In this document: piece after piece, positions 45,493 through 56,315 of the stretch
How positions within the stretch are numbered: position 1 is the stretch's first letter
Layout: each line of letters starts with the position of its first letter
NCBI GenBank assembly: GCA_019188255.1
Contig: JAETXT010000006.1
Coordinates: 2,170,001-2,234,000, forward strand
Direction: 5' to 3'
DNA: 64,000 bases
Source of the DNA: Verticillium longisporum
Lineage: Eukaryota > Ascomycota > Sordariomycetes > Glomerellales > Plectosphaerellaceae
Translations under genes and position numbers: made by a program
The notes under the pieces: model-generated
Database searches by the model: none
What the model was told of the DNA's origin: nothing
Seen by the model: only the letters and a program-made list of their open reading frames with translations

Positions 45493-47078
45493 ATGCCCCG
45501 TCGTCGTACGTTCAACATCGCCATGGTGTGCGACTTCTTCTTTCCGCAGCCAGGAGGAATCGAGAGCCACATCTACCAGCTTTCCTCGAAACTCATAGAC
45601 CGCGGCCACAAAGTCATCGTCATCACACATGCTTACGAAGGCCGCACCGGCGTGCGCTACCTCACGAACGGCCTCAAGGTCTACCATGTGCCCTTCCTCG
45701 TCATCTTTCGCCAGGCCACTTTCCCCACCGTCTTCTCGTTCTTCCCGATCTTCCGCAATATTGTCATCCGCGAGAGGATTGAGATCGTCCACGGCCATGC
45801 CAGCTTAAGCAGCCTCTGCCACGAGGCCATCCTCCATGGCAGGACCATGGGACTGCGGACCCTCTTCACAGATCACTCACTCTTTGGGTTCGCAGATGCC
45901 ACGAGCATCCTGACGAATAAGCTTCTCAAGTTTACCCTCAGCGACGTCGACCATGTCATTTGCGTCAGCCACACCTGGTATGTATATGTGGCCAAGGTTC
46001 TTGCTTGAGCTCACCTGGCTGACACCTCCCAAGCAAGGAGAACACTGTTCTGCGAGCATCCCTCGATCCGCTCATGGTCTCCGTCATCCCGAACGCCGTC
46101 GTCGCCGAGAACTTCCGCCCCAAAAACTACCCCTCCAACCCGTCAGGCGTCGCCAACTTTGCCCACAACCCGCCGCCCGCCCAGCCCCTCGGCCCCAACG
46201 ACACAATCACCATCGTCGTCATCTCCCGCCTCTTCTACAACAAGGGCACCGATCTGCTGACGGCGGCCATCCCGCCCATCCTCTACAACAACCCAAACAC
46301 GCGCTTCGTCATTGCCGGCTCGGGCCCCAAGGCCATCGACCTCGAGCAGATGACCGAGCAGAACGTGCACCAGGGCCGCTTGTAGATGCACGGCCCCGTG
46401 CGCCACGAGGAGGCCCGCGACGTCAGGGTGCGCGGCCACGTTTAGGTGCACCCGTCCCTGGCCGAAGCCTTTGGCACCGTCATAGTCGAGGCCGCGTCGT
46501 GCGGCCTCTACGTCGTCTGCACCCAGGTCGGCGGCATCCCCGAGGTCCTGCCCTCGCACATGACCGTCTTTGCGCGCCCCGAGGAGGACGACCTCGTCGC
46601 TGCCACGGGCAAGGCCATCGCGGCGCTGCGCGCCAACAAGGTCCGCACCGAGCGCTCCCACGAGCAGGTCAAGAAGATGTACTCGTGGACCAACGTCGCC
46701 GAGCGCACCGAGCGCGTCTACCGCAGCCTCTACGAGGATGACGACGACGACGGCGGCGGCGCTGGCGCCGGGGAGCAGGCCGTCGACGACGACGAGTACG
46801 ACGAGCACGACGGCGCCCCGTCGCCGCGCTACGGCGTCGCGCGCGCCGGCGAGAGGAGCTTCGCGCTGATTGACCGCCTCAAGCGGTACTATGGCTGCGG
46901 CATCTGGGCCGGCAAGCTTTTCTGCCTCTGCGTCATCATCGACTACCTCATCTACCTGTTTCTCGAGATGTGGTTCCCCCGCGACGACATTGACATTTGC
47001 CGCGACTGGCCGCGGAAGAGGATCCCCGAGGACGACGACGAAGACGAGAGGCGGAAACACGGCAGGTGGAACAAATAG
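45493..47078 (+). CDS. GPI3: Phosphatidylinositol N-acetylglucosaminyltransferase catalytic subunit (Gpi3 / PIG-A) with two in-frame TAG codons
   Basis: Two exons, 45493-45977 and 46034-47078, joined in frame over a 56-bp intron to 509 codons. The protein starts [19 protein letters not shown], then [114 protein letters not shown] (GT4 nucleotide-sugar motif) and [11 protein letters not shown]-terminal span ([20 protein letters not shown]) anchors it in the ER. It transfers GlcNAc from UDP-GlcNAc to phosphatidylinositol, the first GPI-anchor step, and is essential in yeasts. Codons 279 (46383-46385) and 299 (46443-46445) are TAG; the frame is otherwise intact. The second replaces the Tyr of the conserved '[IV]YLHPSL' block. 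Explanations are set out in the findings. Confidence 0.88.
46373..46396 (+). other. Predicted RNA hairpin around the first in-frame TAG of Gpi3
   Basis: GGGCCG (46373-46378) pairs perfectly with CGGCCC (46391-46396). The 12-nt loop CTTGTAGATGCA holds the TAG codon at its centre. Seen directly; whether it forms in the mRNA is not known. Confidence 0.55.
46436..46448 (+). other. Predicted RNA hairpin around the second in-frame TAG of Gpi3
   Basis: CCAC (46436-46439) pairs with GGTG (46445-46448) around the loop GTTTA; the A of TAG is the last loop base and its G closes the stem. Short, so weak on its own. Confidence 0.4.
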
Positions 47079-48171
47079 ACGCCGGACGGATAGACGGACG
47101 GCTTTCTGGCATGAGACTTGTAGACAAGCATGGCGTTCCGGGTTCAGTTGGGTTACATATGCGTCCTGCTTTCAACAAGAGAGCATGGAAGCAGCAGCAT
47201 CACAGGTTTTTTTTTTCCAGGTTCATCCAGCACAGAATATAAGATATACTGCTTTGACCGTGCCTCCGACTCGTCTCGGTATATACGCATTCTCTAGACT
47301 TCTCGTACTGCGCGGCCTCTATCCGCAGCCGCCAGCAGAGAAGCTTCATCCCGCAAGGATGCCCGCTACTCGGAATCCCTGCCTCAGCCTTCCACCCCCT
47401 TTGTCTCCATGCTCGCCAAGATGACTACCTCGGGTCCATATCTCGACCCGCAGAGCTGTCGAGGTCCAATCCAGTCCGGAATAGCACGGGGCGAGAGGGA
47501 GAACAAAGAGGGGTGGGGTAGGCATCCATCCAGCATGCCGCAAGAAAACGCCAAACCAACTTGTCGAATGAAGAAAAAAAAAAGGGAGGGCGTCAAGTGA
47601 GAGGGAGAGAGCCGTCTAAGGAGCGCGTTTCATCGGCTCATCGTCCACGGGGGAAAAATCTAGGTATCCAGGTGAAAGAACCCCCCCTTCTCTGTCCTCC
47701 TTCCTACATCACCGCAAGACAGATAGGAGGGGGCCGAAGAAGGGTCGAAGAAAGAAGCACACCAGATGGGCTGGCGTGCGGGTCTTCGCAATGGGGGGTG
47801 GGTGGAAAAAAAATGAAGAAAAGTGTAGAGGGAAGGGGGTATCAGCGAAAGTCGAGCGCAGGCCAGGCCGGGGTCCGTGGCTTTGTTTTGGTTGTGGATG
47901 GTTTTGGCAGAAATGTTCAGCCTGGGGTTCTTCCGAACAGCAACAGGAACAAGTCGTTCATGCCTGGCCGTGGTCGCCGTCTTTGAGGAGAAGGAGGGAG
48001 GGTCAGCTTTCTTGGTTCTGGTTCCTCTCGATTATTTCTCGGGGCGGCGGATCGTGTCTCGAGTACAAGGAAAAAAAAAGAAGGGGTGCCGTGTCTCAGA
48101 GGAGAGGATAGAGAAAGAGAGGAAGAAAGGAAACGTGTTGTGAAGCGTGAGAGGAGAGGGAGGATAGCGAC
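47079..48171. other. Intergenic, convergent 3' flanks
   Basis: About 1.1 kb between the Gpi3 stop and the stop of the coiled-coil gene. Purine-rich, with T- and A-runs (around 47208-47217 and 47574-47582). No gene seen. Confidence 0.5.
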
Positions 48172-48939
48172 TCAGTGCCGTGTGCTCTGGGAAGGGGGGC
48201 GATCGGAGAGGTCGTCCCTCCCGACGAATTCGTAATCACCTTCGCTGGCAGTGGGAGTGGGTGGCATGTTGGCCGAGGACGGGGCGGGAGGCTGATTCTG
48301 GCGCGCCGTACCTGGTCGGGAGCGGGACCCGTCTTTGGTGGCTGTCGCGGCAGCAGAGGAGGAGGTTGTGGCCGAGGTCGAGGTCGAGGTTGAGGTCGAG
48401 GGTTGTTGTTGGTGAATGGGGAGAGCGCCCCGCTGGTGGGTAGAGGAGGAGCCGCGCTTCATGCGCTCTTCCATCTCGCGAATGCGGCGCTCGAGAGCCT
48501 CGAGCTCGGCGGCTTGGGACTGGACGTTTTGCTTTCTGCGAGAAGGTTTTAGCTTGGGGAGGGGCGGTCGGGCGGTCGCCGTTTCGTCGCAGCGAATACG
48601 CCCACGGCGTTATAGGAGGGCCCAGAGCTCGGGGCTCGAAGCTCAGAGCTCACGAGTTCCTTGGGACGGTCTTACCGCTGGTCAACCTTCTCGTCCATGT
48701 CGGCGACGCTGTTCTCGATACGGAAAATGTCCATCAGCTCCTGGGAGAAGGAGCGGGCGATGGTGCTACAGGCGTTGGTCAGCTCACGTACTCCGGTAGC
48801 ACGAAGGTTCGTGGCGTGGAAAGAGGGCCATGGGGACGGCGGAGCATCAAGCATCAAGGGAGCGCACTCACGACTGAGGACGACGGCCATTGGGCTGCCA
48901 GTCGCGGTCCAGCTCAGCGTCGGTCAGGTTCTGGGCCAT
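48172..48939 (-). CDS. Small coiled-coil protein, unknown
   Basis: Three exons: 48939-48872, 48765-48676 and 48535-48172, with introns of 106 and 140 bp. All joins keep frame; 173 residues. The sequence starts MAQNLTDAELDRDWQPNG, continues TIARSFSQELMDIFRIENS and VADMDEKVDQRKQNVQSQAA, then ELEALERRIREMEERMKRG, a heptad-like coiled coil of about 60 residues. The second half is low-complexity (Ser/Thr/Ala/Gln) and ends with an acidic GDYEFVGRDDLSDRPPS. I do not recognise the family. Size and layout would suit a subunit of a larger complex, but this is a guess. The first intron could use an upstream AG with a longer exon 2; that acceptor breaks frame, so I chose CTGTAG. Confidence 0.62.
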
Positions 48940-49030
48940 GGCTGGAGTGTAGATGTGTTGATGTATGTATGGCCGGGCTTAGGTCGTAATAGTAGGGCGT
49001 GGCGGTGAGGATGAGCAAGGAGACGCGGTT

Positions 49031-49107
49031 GTAGGTTGGCTAGGTAGGTTGGTAGGTAGGTTGGTAGGTAGGTTGGTAGGTTGGTAGGTAGGTTGGTAGG
49101 TAGGGTA
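49031..49107. repeat. TAGG/TTGG microsatellite
   Basis: Interspersed GGTAGGTTGGTAGGTAGG units over about 75 bp, in the promoter region of the coiled-coil gene. Confidence 0.9.
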
Positions 49108-50618
49108 GATGCAGTGTGGTGGAGGGGAGGAGGGAAGACGTCAAAGGTTTTAGGGGAGCTGTGCTCTGCAGCGCTTCGGGTGTACCATGTATTGGGGTGG
49201 AGGTGGTGAGTGTGGTACCTTAAAGGTAGGGGGCACTCTAGTGGTTGTCGTGGCTCGGGTCGGGTCGATAAAGGGGATTGGGGGATGTAGAGGGGGAAAA
49301 GAGACCAGGATGATCAGCACCTCAACCGTCACTTGGGAGGGGCGAGAGCAAATCAGCTGGGCCCCTGTCACGGGCCAACAGATGCACTGAGGAGATTCAT
49401 GCTACCTTGACAAGGGGGATGGGGAGGGCTGCCGTCTGAATGACCTGGGGGCTTGTATGAGGATGAAGGAAAGATGAACGTCAGGTCCATGCTTGGAGTA
49501 TGTACCTGTATGGTTCCTCTCTCATGTGTCCAAGGCATGTTCCCCTGCCAGCTTGATCAAGCTCCCTGAGCTTGTCGAGTGCCGAATAGGGGCTCAATGC
49601 AGCTACCCAGGCAAGCAGGCAACCCAAGGTACTGTACAGCTTCGGACAGCAAGCCAAGGCGGCTAGTTTGGCCGCTAATCATGACACTGCTGCCCGTCCT
49701 AATGCGCGGGGCGTGCCTGGAATCGCTTCCCGCACCGTGCATCCCAGCTGCCCGAAGGTGGGGAAGACACCCCCTTGCGAAGGTTCGCTGTCATCTGCAA
49801 CACGGGGGGCAAGGGGGGCCACGGTGCACCCTGCCGAGGGACCGGACAGCATGACATGCACTGTCAGCACTGTCTGGGCCGGATCAGTACATGTAGGCCG
49901 TCTCATAGGTGCATTGAGGTAATGCTCATGCAGATCGCTCGAAGTCCGGGAATCAGGTAGATCGCGCTTTTTCTTCGCCTTGTTCGCCTGCCATGGCTGG
50001 GATGGTTCGTGCATGAACTCGCGAGGCGCTATACACAAATGGACAATTTCCCAGGGGCCGGAGGGCCACAGAAACCATGATTCCTTCCTCGTGTCTGCGA
50101 CACCTGATTGTTGCGCACCTCGAAGACACTTTTGCTTCTCGGGTGATTCTCCCACGGGACACAAGAAACACTCGATCCGCCGCGTCCACCAGGACTCGCA
50201 TGACGGCATCACAAGCGAGACATCCATTTCGTGGCTGTGGCTAGGCGTACCAAGGTACATGTAGCACGGTACATGGTACCATGTACCGACCAGAGAAGAG
50301 TCATGGCATCAGCAGTACCATTGCTGATGGTGATGCCTGACTGTCAATGGCATGGCGCAGAAGAGCCACAACACCGGTGTTGTAGCGATGTAGTCCGAAC
50401 ACAAAGGATGTTGTGAAAAGGATAAATGGTGCAAACCACCATACTGGGCATCTACACAGCTTCATCTTAGATGGTGCCCTCTAGTAATCAAACGAAATGG
50501 TGCTGATGACTCGCTACGGGCTCCGCCATGAAGGTTGCCGCCTTACCTAAGCTCACCTCCCTCGCAGGATTTTCCGCCCGCCGTACGCTTCCATCCCTCG
50601 CCTCGTGCACTGGGCGAG

Positions 50619-50669
50619 CTGCCTGCCTTGCCTGCCTTGGCCTGCCTTGCCTGCCTTTGCCTGCCTTGG
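50619..50669. repeat. CCTGCCTTG repeat tract
   Basis: Irregular repeats of CTGCCTTGC and CTGCCTTGGC, about 50 bp long and pyrimidine-rich on the plus strand. Confidence 0.8.
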
Positions 50670-51116
50670 CTCTAGCCTCAGCCTGGCAACAAATTTCGAC
50701 CCGCCTTCCAGCTCCAAGCTCTAACCACCAACCAGCAACAACATTCATCTCCATCGCCGTCAGAAATCCCATCTCTCATCTCCTCCGTCTCACGTGACCT
50801 CGAAAGGCCGACCCCCGAAGAAAAAACATCGTCAATCATCATCTATCAATTGCGCGCCCATCCCGAATAGCTCTATCCAATACCCCCCCGCGATGCCGGA
50901 AGGCGCGCAGTTAGATGCATCAATATTTCTCCCAGAGCGCATAAGCGGCAGCCAGTACGTCTTGTCGACCACTCCGTTCCAAACCATCGTTGCCTCATCG
51001 CGTTCCTCATCCATCATGACACCTTTCTGACTTTGTCTTCGCTTCGCTCTCCACAGATCGTGGCGCCCATCCACCTCCTCTCCCAGCAGCGGCGCGGCGG
51101 ACTCGCCGACTGGGGC

Positions 51117-54100
51117 ATGAATACCGCACCATACACCCCGCTCGAGTTGCTGCTCCTGTTCCAAGCCCTCCTCGTCCACGGCGTCGAGGCCGCTGCCTTC
51201 GCCCGCGCCCCGGACCTCCGAAAGGCGCACGCTCCCATCCGGCTTGCCGCGTCCTACGACGCCGCACGCCTCAGCCCTGATGCCCTGCGCCAGCTCTTCC
51301 TGCACCTAGTGCGGGAGGAGCTCAGGAGTGAGGCCGCCGCCAATGCGAATGCCAGCCCGAACCCGAACACCGACGCCAACCCAGCACTGTCGCCGAACTC
51401 GAGGAAGCGAAAGGCCCAGAGTCCTCCTCTACCGTCGCTGAAGGAGGTCATCGACAACTTTGGGAAGATCCCCGTGCTGGTAGAGAAGCTTTACGCCAGG
51501 TATCGGGAGCAGACGGTCAGGGCCATCAGGGAGGATGAGCGCAGGGCCGTCGCTCTGCAGCGGGAGATTCATGCTCTGGAGCAGGCCGAACGTGAGGAAG
51601 AAAAGGCCCGGCTTGACGCGAAACGCTTGCCAGCAGCTGCGCAGGCCCAAACTGCCACACCCGTGCCGGCGCCATCACCATCACCAACGCCAACGCCCGA
51701 TCTTCAACCCCCGCCTCAACCACCCAAGGGGCCCAGTCCCGTTCCCGCAACAACGCCTCATAACGCGCCATCACCAGGCCCCGTCGCGATCCAGCCAGCA
51801 GTACCAACACCGTCGCCTGTCCCTGTCCAAGCGAAGCCATCGCCCGGACCTCATCAACAACACCAAATTCCTTCCCGCAATGTGGCACCTCCCTCGGGAC
51901 CCTCGCCGCCGCCGCCCCCACCACCAACAGCCGTACCACAAGCGCAGACACCGTCCCTGACACCCCAAGGCAAGGCTCAGCAGCCCTTCAAGCCAACAGG
52001 CCCCCCAAGTCAGGTCCTACAACCGCCGAAGGGCGCCAGCCAGCCGCCGCCACGCAACCTGCAATCGACAACACCAGTGCCCTTGCCCGCCCTCTCCCCA
52101 CGGCCAGATGCCGCAAAGCCAAAGACGCCTGGACCAGCAGCGGCCGTGCCTGTGCCCATTCCCCAACCCGGAACCCCGAGCACGCTCAAATGGGAGAAGC
52201 CATACCAGCCCCCTGGATCGGCGGCGCCGCTCCAGGGACGCCCTACACAACCACAGCCACTGGCAACCAATGCGCCGTCTACACCTGGACAGGCGCAGCC
52301 GACTGCTACTTGGCATCCACCTCCCCAAGGTCAACAGCCTTCCAACGCACCTCAAGCGCACGCTCAGGCTCAAGCTCCTGTTCAAGCCCCTGCCCAGACT
52401 GTACATCACGCCAATGTACAAGTACCACGACCACAGCAGCCACCTTTACAGCATCAGCAGCCGGTACTCGTTCCCCCACAAGCTGGAGCTCAACTCGTGC
52501 CGCCTTCACATCCGGCCAGCCGTGCTACACCAAGTCTCCAACCTACTCAGCCCATTGCGGCGCCTCAAAGACCACCATCGACGACCCCAGTCCCCTCTCC
52601 GGCTGTTCCTCAGGCGCGCCCCGCCTCTGCTCAACCACAACAACCCCCTACGCAAGCTGCGACCGGCTACGTTCCACCTCAGAACCGGCCTATCGCTGCA
52701 GCTCCAGCTCCAGCTGCTTTAACTCCAGCTACTCAGCAGCAGACGCTGGTGCCGCCACCAAGCTGGGTGGTTCAGCCTCCTTCGCAGCAGACGCAGCAAC
52801 AGCCTGGCCACACGCCGCAACATGTGCAGCAGCAATTCAGTCCTTCGCCTACCCCATCGCACCCACAGAACCAGCCTGGTACCGTGCAGAAGCGCGTTAG
52901 CTCACCTTACACCAATCAGCCTCCGAAGCCCGCCATCCCAGCTCACTTGGCCGGTCAACTGCCTGCTTCACCATCTCCGGCGCAGCGCATCCCTAGCAGT
53001 TTCGTTCCGCCCAAGACTCCGGTGGCCAGTTCCCCTTCCTTCATAATGACCGGGTCGGGCACGCGATGGACGGCAAAGTCAACCCCTTCGACACCACGAC
53101 CACCTGCGCAGGGCCGACCGTCTGGAGATATCCCTAGTCCGGCCTTCGAGCCACTTAGTCCTGTGCTTGCGTCGGACAATCTTCCAGCGCCCACGCCATC
53201 GCAGGCACCACCCTCACAGCAAGCGACACCCAAGGCGGAGCCAAAGCTGAAACCAAAGCAAGAACCGTTACCCAAATCCGTCGAATCCGTGCCGAAAGAG
53301 CCGAAAGAGACAAAGGAGGGCAAACCAAAGCGTGGAAGGCCGTCTCGGAATGCGCAAAGAGATTCCGCGCAGGAGACGCCTTCACGGATCGTCGCGCGAA
53401 GCCAGTCCGTGGCTTCCCAGGCCGATGAGCTCTCTATGGATGATCATGAGCTGGCGCCGCGTGTTAAGAACGAAGAGGCCACGCCAAGACCACCAGATGA
53501 GGCTGGCGATACGACGGCAGATGAGAGTGGCCCAAGCCGACGACATGCCGTCACACCCAGCAGCGTGTCGTCCCGTCTAGCGCACAAGCGAAAGCGTCAG
53601 GAATCCCCTGTAGAACTACCCCCACAACCCGCCAGCACGCCAACACACGTGCTCTGGACCCGTCAGTTTGACAAGATCAGTAGCCGTGCCCTGGATGAGA
53701 CCAACAGCCAGCGTTGTGCGAACCAGTTTGCGCATGCGGTGCGCGAGCGAGATGCGCCAGGGTACAAGGGCCTCATTCTGCAACCGCAGGACATCAAATC
53801 GATCCGAGCTGCCATGACCCACGGCAACAGGGCCGCAGTGGAAGCGGCCAAGAAGCTCCCTGACGGCGATCCCGGCACGCCGACGCTATGGCTCCCGATC
53901 AGCAGCGATCTGTTGCCGCCCAAGTCCATCATCAACAGCGAGCAGCTGGAGCGCGAGCTGGTTCACATGTTCTCCAATGCCATCATGTACAACCTGGATC
54001 CGTACCGCGGCCCAGGTAATTCGTTCATGAAGCGCGAGGCCTCGGTGGACGGCGAAGGCGACGCTGAGCCCTCAACCTACCGTGTCGACGAAGACGCGGT

Positions 54101-54363
54101 CGTCCGCGACTCGCGCATCATGTTCGTCGAGGTGGAGCGCCTCCTGGGCGATCTCAGGGCGGCCGAGAGGGATCGCAGCGGGCTGCCACCTTCGGGGAGC
54201 GGCAGCGCGCGACCCACGAGCGTGGCCGCGACGCCTAGGGGCGAGCACGCCGGCGGCGCAGACGGCTGATGATGACATGGACGAGCTGGCGGGCGATGAG
54301 AACACGGGCTCGACGTACAAGAGACGGCGTATCGGCACGCGCGACGCCGGGTCTCGTGCTTAG
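51117..54363 (+). CDS. Bromodomain protein (fungal BRD8/NuA4-type), frame change at the 3' end
   Basis: Single long exon. I start at 51117 (MNTAPYTPLELLLLFQALL) because that is the family's N-terminus as I remember it; an in-frame ATG at 51033 adds 28 residues. The N-terminal third has ASYDAARLSPDALRQLFLHL and LPSLKEVIDNFGKIPVLVEK, then a coiled coil rich in Arg/Glu. A Pro/Gln/Ala-rich linker of about 550 residues follows. A bromodomain sits near residues 845-970: WTRQFDKISSRALDE, FAHAVRERDAPGYKGLILQP, ELVHMFSNAIMYN. Its acetyl-lysine Asn would be in the FSNAIMYN helix. The visible frame ends at 54269. The expected tail (TADDDMDELAGDENTG..YKRRRIG) continues in another frame to 54363 if one G of the run at 54238-54241 is surplus. 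Probably a chromatin-reader subunit of a histone acetyltransferase complex. Confidence 0.78.
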
Positions 54364-54755
54364 AAACCACCTGCCCAGCTGTCGTCGGGACGATCGGTTC
54401 AGCAAGAGTAGCAGCGGTGTTCATATTGATTACTGTCATGGAATTAGAGCGATGGGATGGATTCGGGAGGCTGGCGCATAAACGGTGCGCCGTCGCGTCC
54501 TTGTTTAGATCGCACGACGGGCCCGATCATCGGGCCTGAATTGATACATTAATTTGTTTTTTTTGTGTAGTGCTTTGGTGTACATGCCAGTGGCGAGGTT
54601 GCTTGACGAACGATGAACTTGCCCGATGTCTACGAATGAAGTTCGTTTCACAGAAGCGGAAGCGGTAAACTATGCGTCTCATATCAGTACCAACGAGCTA
54701 CAGCCCTTTCTCGTCATCAAAACAGAGACGACGCCAGACAGCAGTGTCCCCCAAT
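54364..54755. other. Intergenic, convergent 3' flanks
   Basis: About 390 bp between two convergent genes, with a T run at 54557-54565. Nothing else. Confidence 0.6.
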
Positions 54756-56315
54756 CTACTGCCCCCATCCCTTCAGCTCGCCCGCGTCAAGTGGGTTCCC
54801 CTGACAGCTCCGATCAAACGAGCAGACCTCGAGCTCCTTGTCGGCAAAGCCAACCCTCCCCTCCTCAATGTCAAAGGCGACAAACATGCTCTTGAGCGCC
54901 ACGTCGCCAAAGATGGCATCCGGCTTGTCCTCGACCCCCTCCAGCATGAGCTCGACGTCCTGGATGCCCCCAAAGCACGTGTCCGGGTCGTCATGGCTCG
55001 CAGGCGCGTACCGCACATAGGCCCCCGGCACGCGCCCGCGGTAGCCGTCGTCTTCGCCGTCACCGTCGCCGACCCAAAACTCGAAATCGGGCGCCTCGTC
55101 GGCACACGGGAACACCCAGGCGCCGCCGTACTCGTCAGCCTTGTGCGCCGCCGGCAGGGCCGAGTAGTAGACCTCGACGACGTTGCGCGGCAGCATGAGC
55201 AGCGTCGTGCCCGTGTCGGCCGTCGCGACAAAGGGCCGCTTGACCCAGACGTCGGGCGCCATGGCGCCGAGCCGGAAGCGGCTGACGCCAAAGTCCCAGT
55301 GGCCCGAGGCGGGCACGGGCGCCGCCCAGCGCACGTCGGCCGACGTGTAGAGGCGCGTCGGCAGCGCGCCAAAGGTGTACTGCCCCGCCGACGAGTTGGC
55401 GCGCAGGTCGACGCCGATGAAGCGCTGGTCCGGCGCCAGGTGCAGCGAGAGCGTCTCGATGATGGTGGGCGTCGGCGGCCGCGTCGTCGCCTCGAGCGCC
55501 TTGGAGATGCCCATGAGGCCCGTCGTCACGCTGTCGGCGCGCAGCCGGTCTGACATGTAGGTTGCCGCGCCGATCGATGTGTTGGGCACGATGAGCGTCG
55601 GCGAGAGCTCGAGCGTGTCGAGCCAGACGCTGCCCCAGGCGAAGTCGCCGTCGGCTGGAGGTTTGGGGTTGTTTATCAGCACGGTTGGCCAAGACTCTTG
55701 CTGCGACTACTTTTATCAGAGGCCCAGCGGACGACTCACCATAGTGGATGCGGAACTCGCTGTCCTCAATCTCGATGGCTGTCTCGGACTTTTCGGGATG
55801 GTAGGCCACCGAGTTGCCCGAGGTGTCGCCAGCCTTGATCCAACTGACCACGCGAGCGTTAGCAAGATGTATGGGTAGGGGTGTTCGGGTTCGGGCAATG
55901 GACTTGCGTGTTGGGAGACCCCGTGTCGAGGATCAGGTTGATGGGCTCCCGCGCACTGCCCACCTTGAGCTCGGAGACGAAGAAGATATCCAAGATGGAT
56001 TCGGCCTCGAGTGTAGCGGCTACACATGTCAACACCAACAGCCACTATGTTATAGTCTCTGGCAAACTCGACAGACTTACGGTCCTCGCTCCACTTGACA
56101 TACTTCCGCAGCGACTGCGGCACCTCCTTGCTCCATCGCGCATAGGTGGCAGCAAAGGCCGTCGCACCCCAGACCTCTTTATGCAGGCCGGTTCTGTCGG
56201 TGACGGGGATCCGGGCCTCGATCCCCCGGTCCTCCAGCTTCGGCATCGCAGCCGCGGCCTGCACGAGGCAAGAGGCCACAGAGGCCGTCGCAAGGGCCAC
56301 TCTGAAGGAACCCAT
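54756..56315 (-). CDS. Secreted pepsin-like aspartic protease (family A1)
   Basis: Four exons: 56315-56081, 56019-55904, 55833-55740 and 55654-54756, giving 447 residues. The start MGSFRVALATASVASCLVQA is a signal peptide. A propeptide with basic sites follows (LEDRGIEARIPVTDRTG). The first active-site block is INLILDTGSPNT near residue 112; the flap region is FRIHYADGDFAWG; the second block is VATADTGTTLLMLP near residue 293. CFGGIQDVEL and DAIFGDVALKSMFVAFDIEE complete the fold. The third exon's start is set by frame: the nearer AG (after GGTCAG) breaks frame, so I used the next AG (ATCAAG). It differs from vacuolar Pep4 in its pro-region and lack of the usual DTGSSNLWVP. Probably an extracellular digestive enzyme. 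No GPI signal is obvious. Confidence 0.82.

Larger units (their letters stand above)
48940..51116. other. Intergenic, divergent promoters, with repeats
   Basis: About 2.2 kb between the coiled-coil gene and the bromodomain gene. It contains a TTGGTAGG/TAGG repeat tract (49031-49107) and a GCCTGCCTT-type repeat (50619-50669). An ATG at 50893 opens a 45-codon frame (MPEGAQLDASIFL..) that ends at 51030 and could be an upstream ORF or an unresolved first exon of the next gene. Confidence 0.5.
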
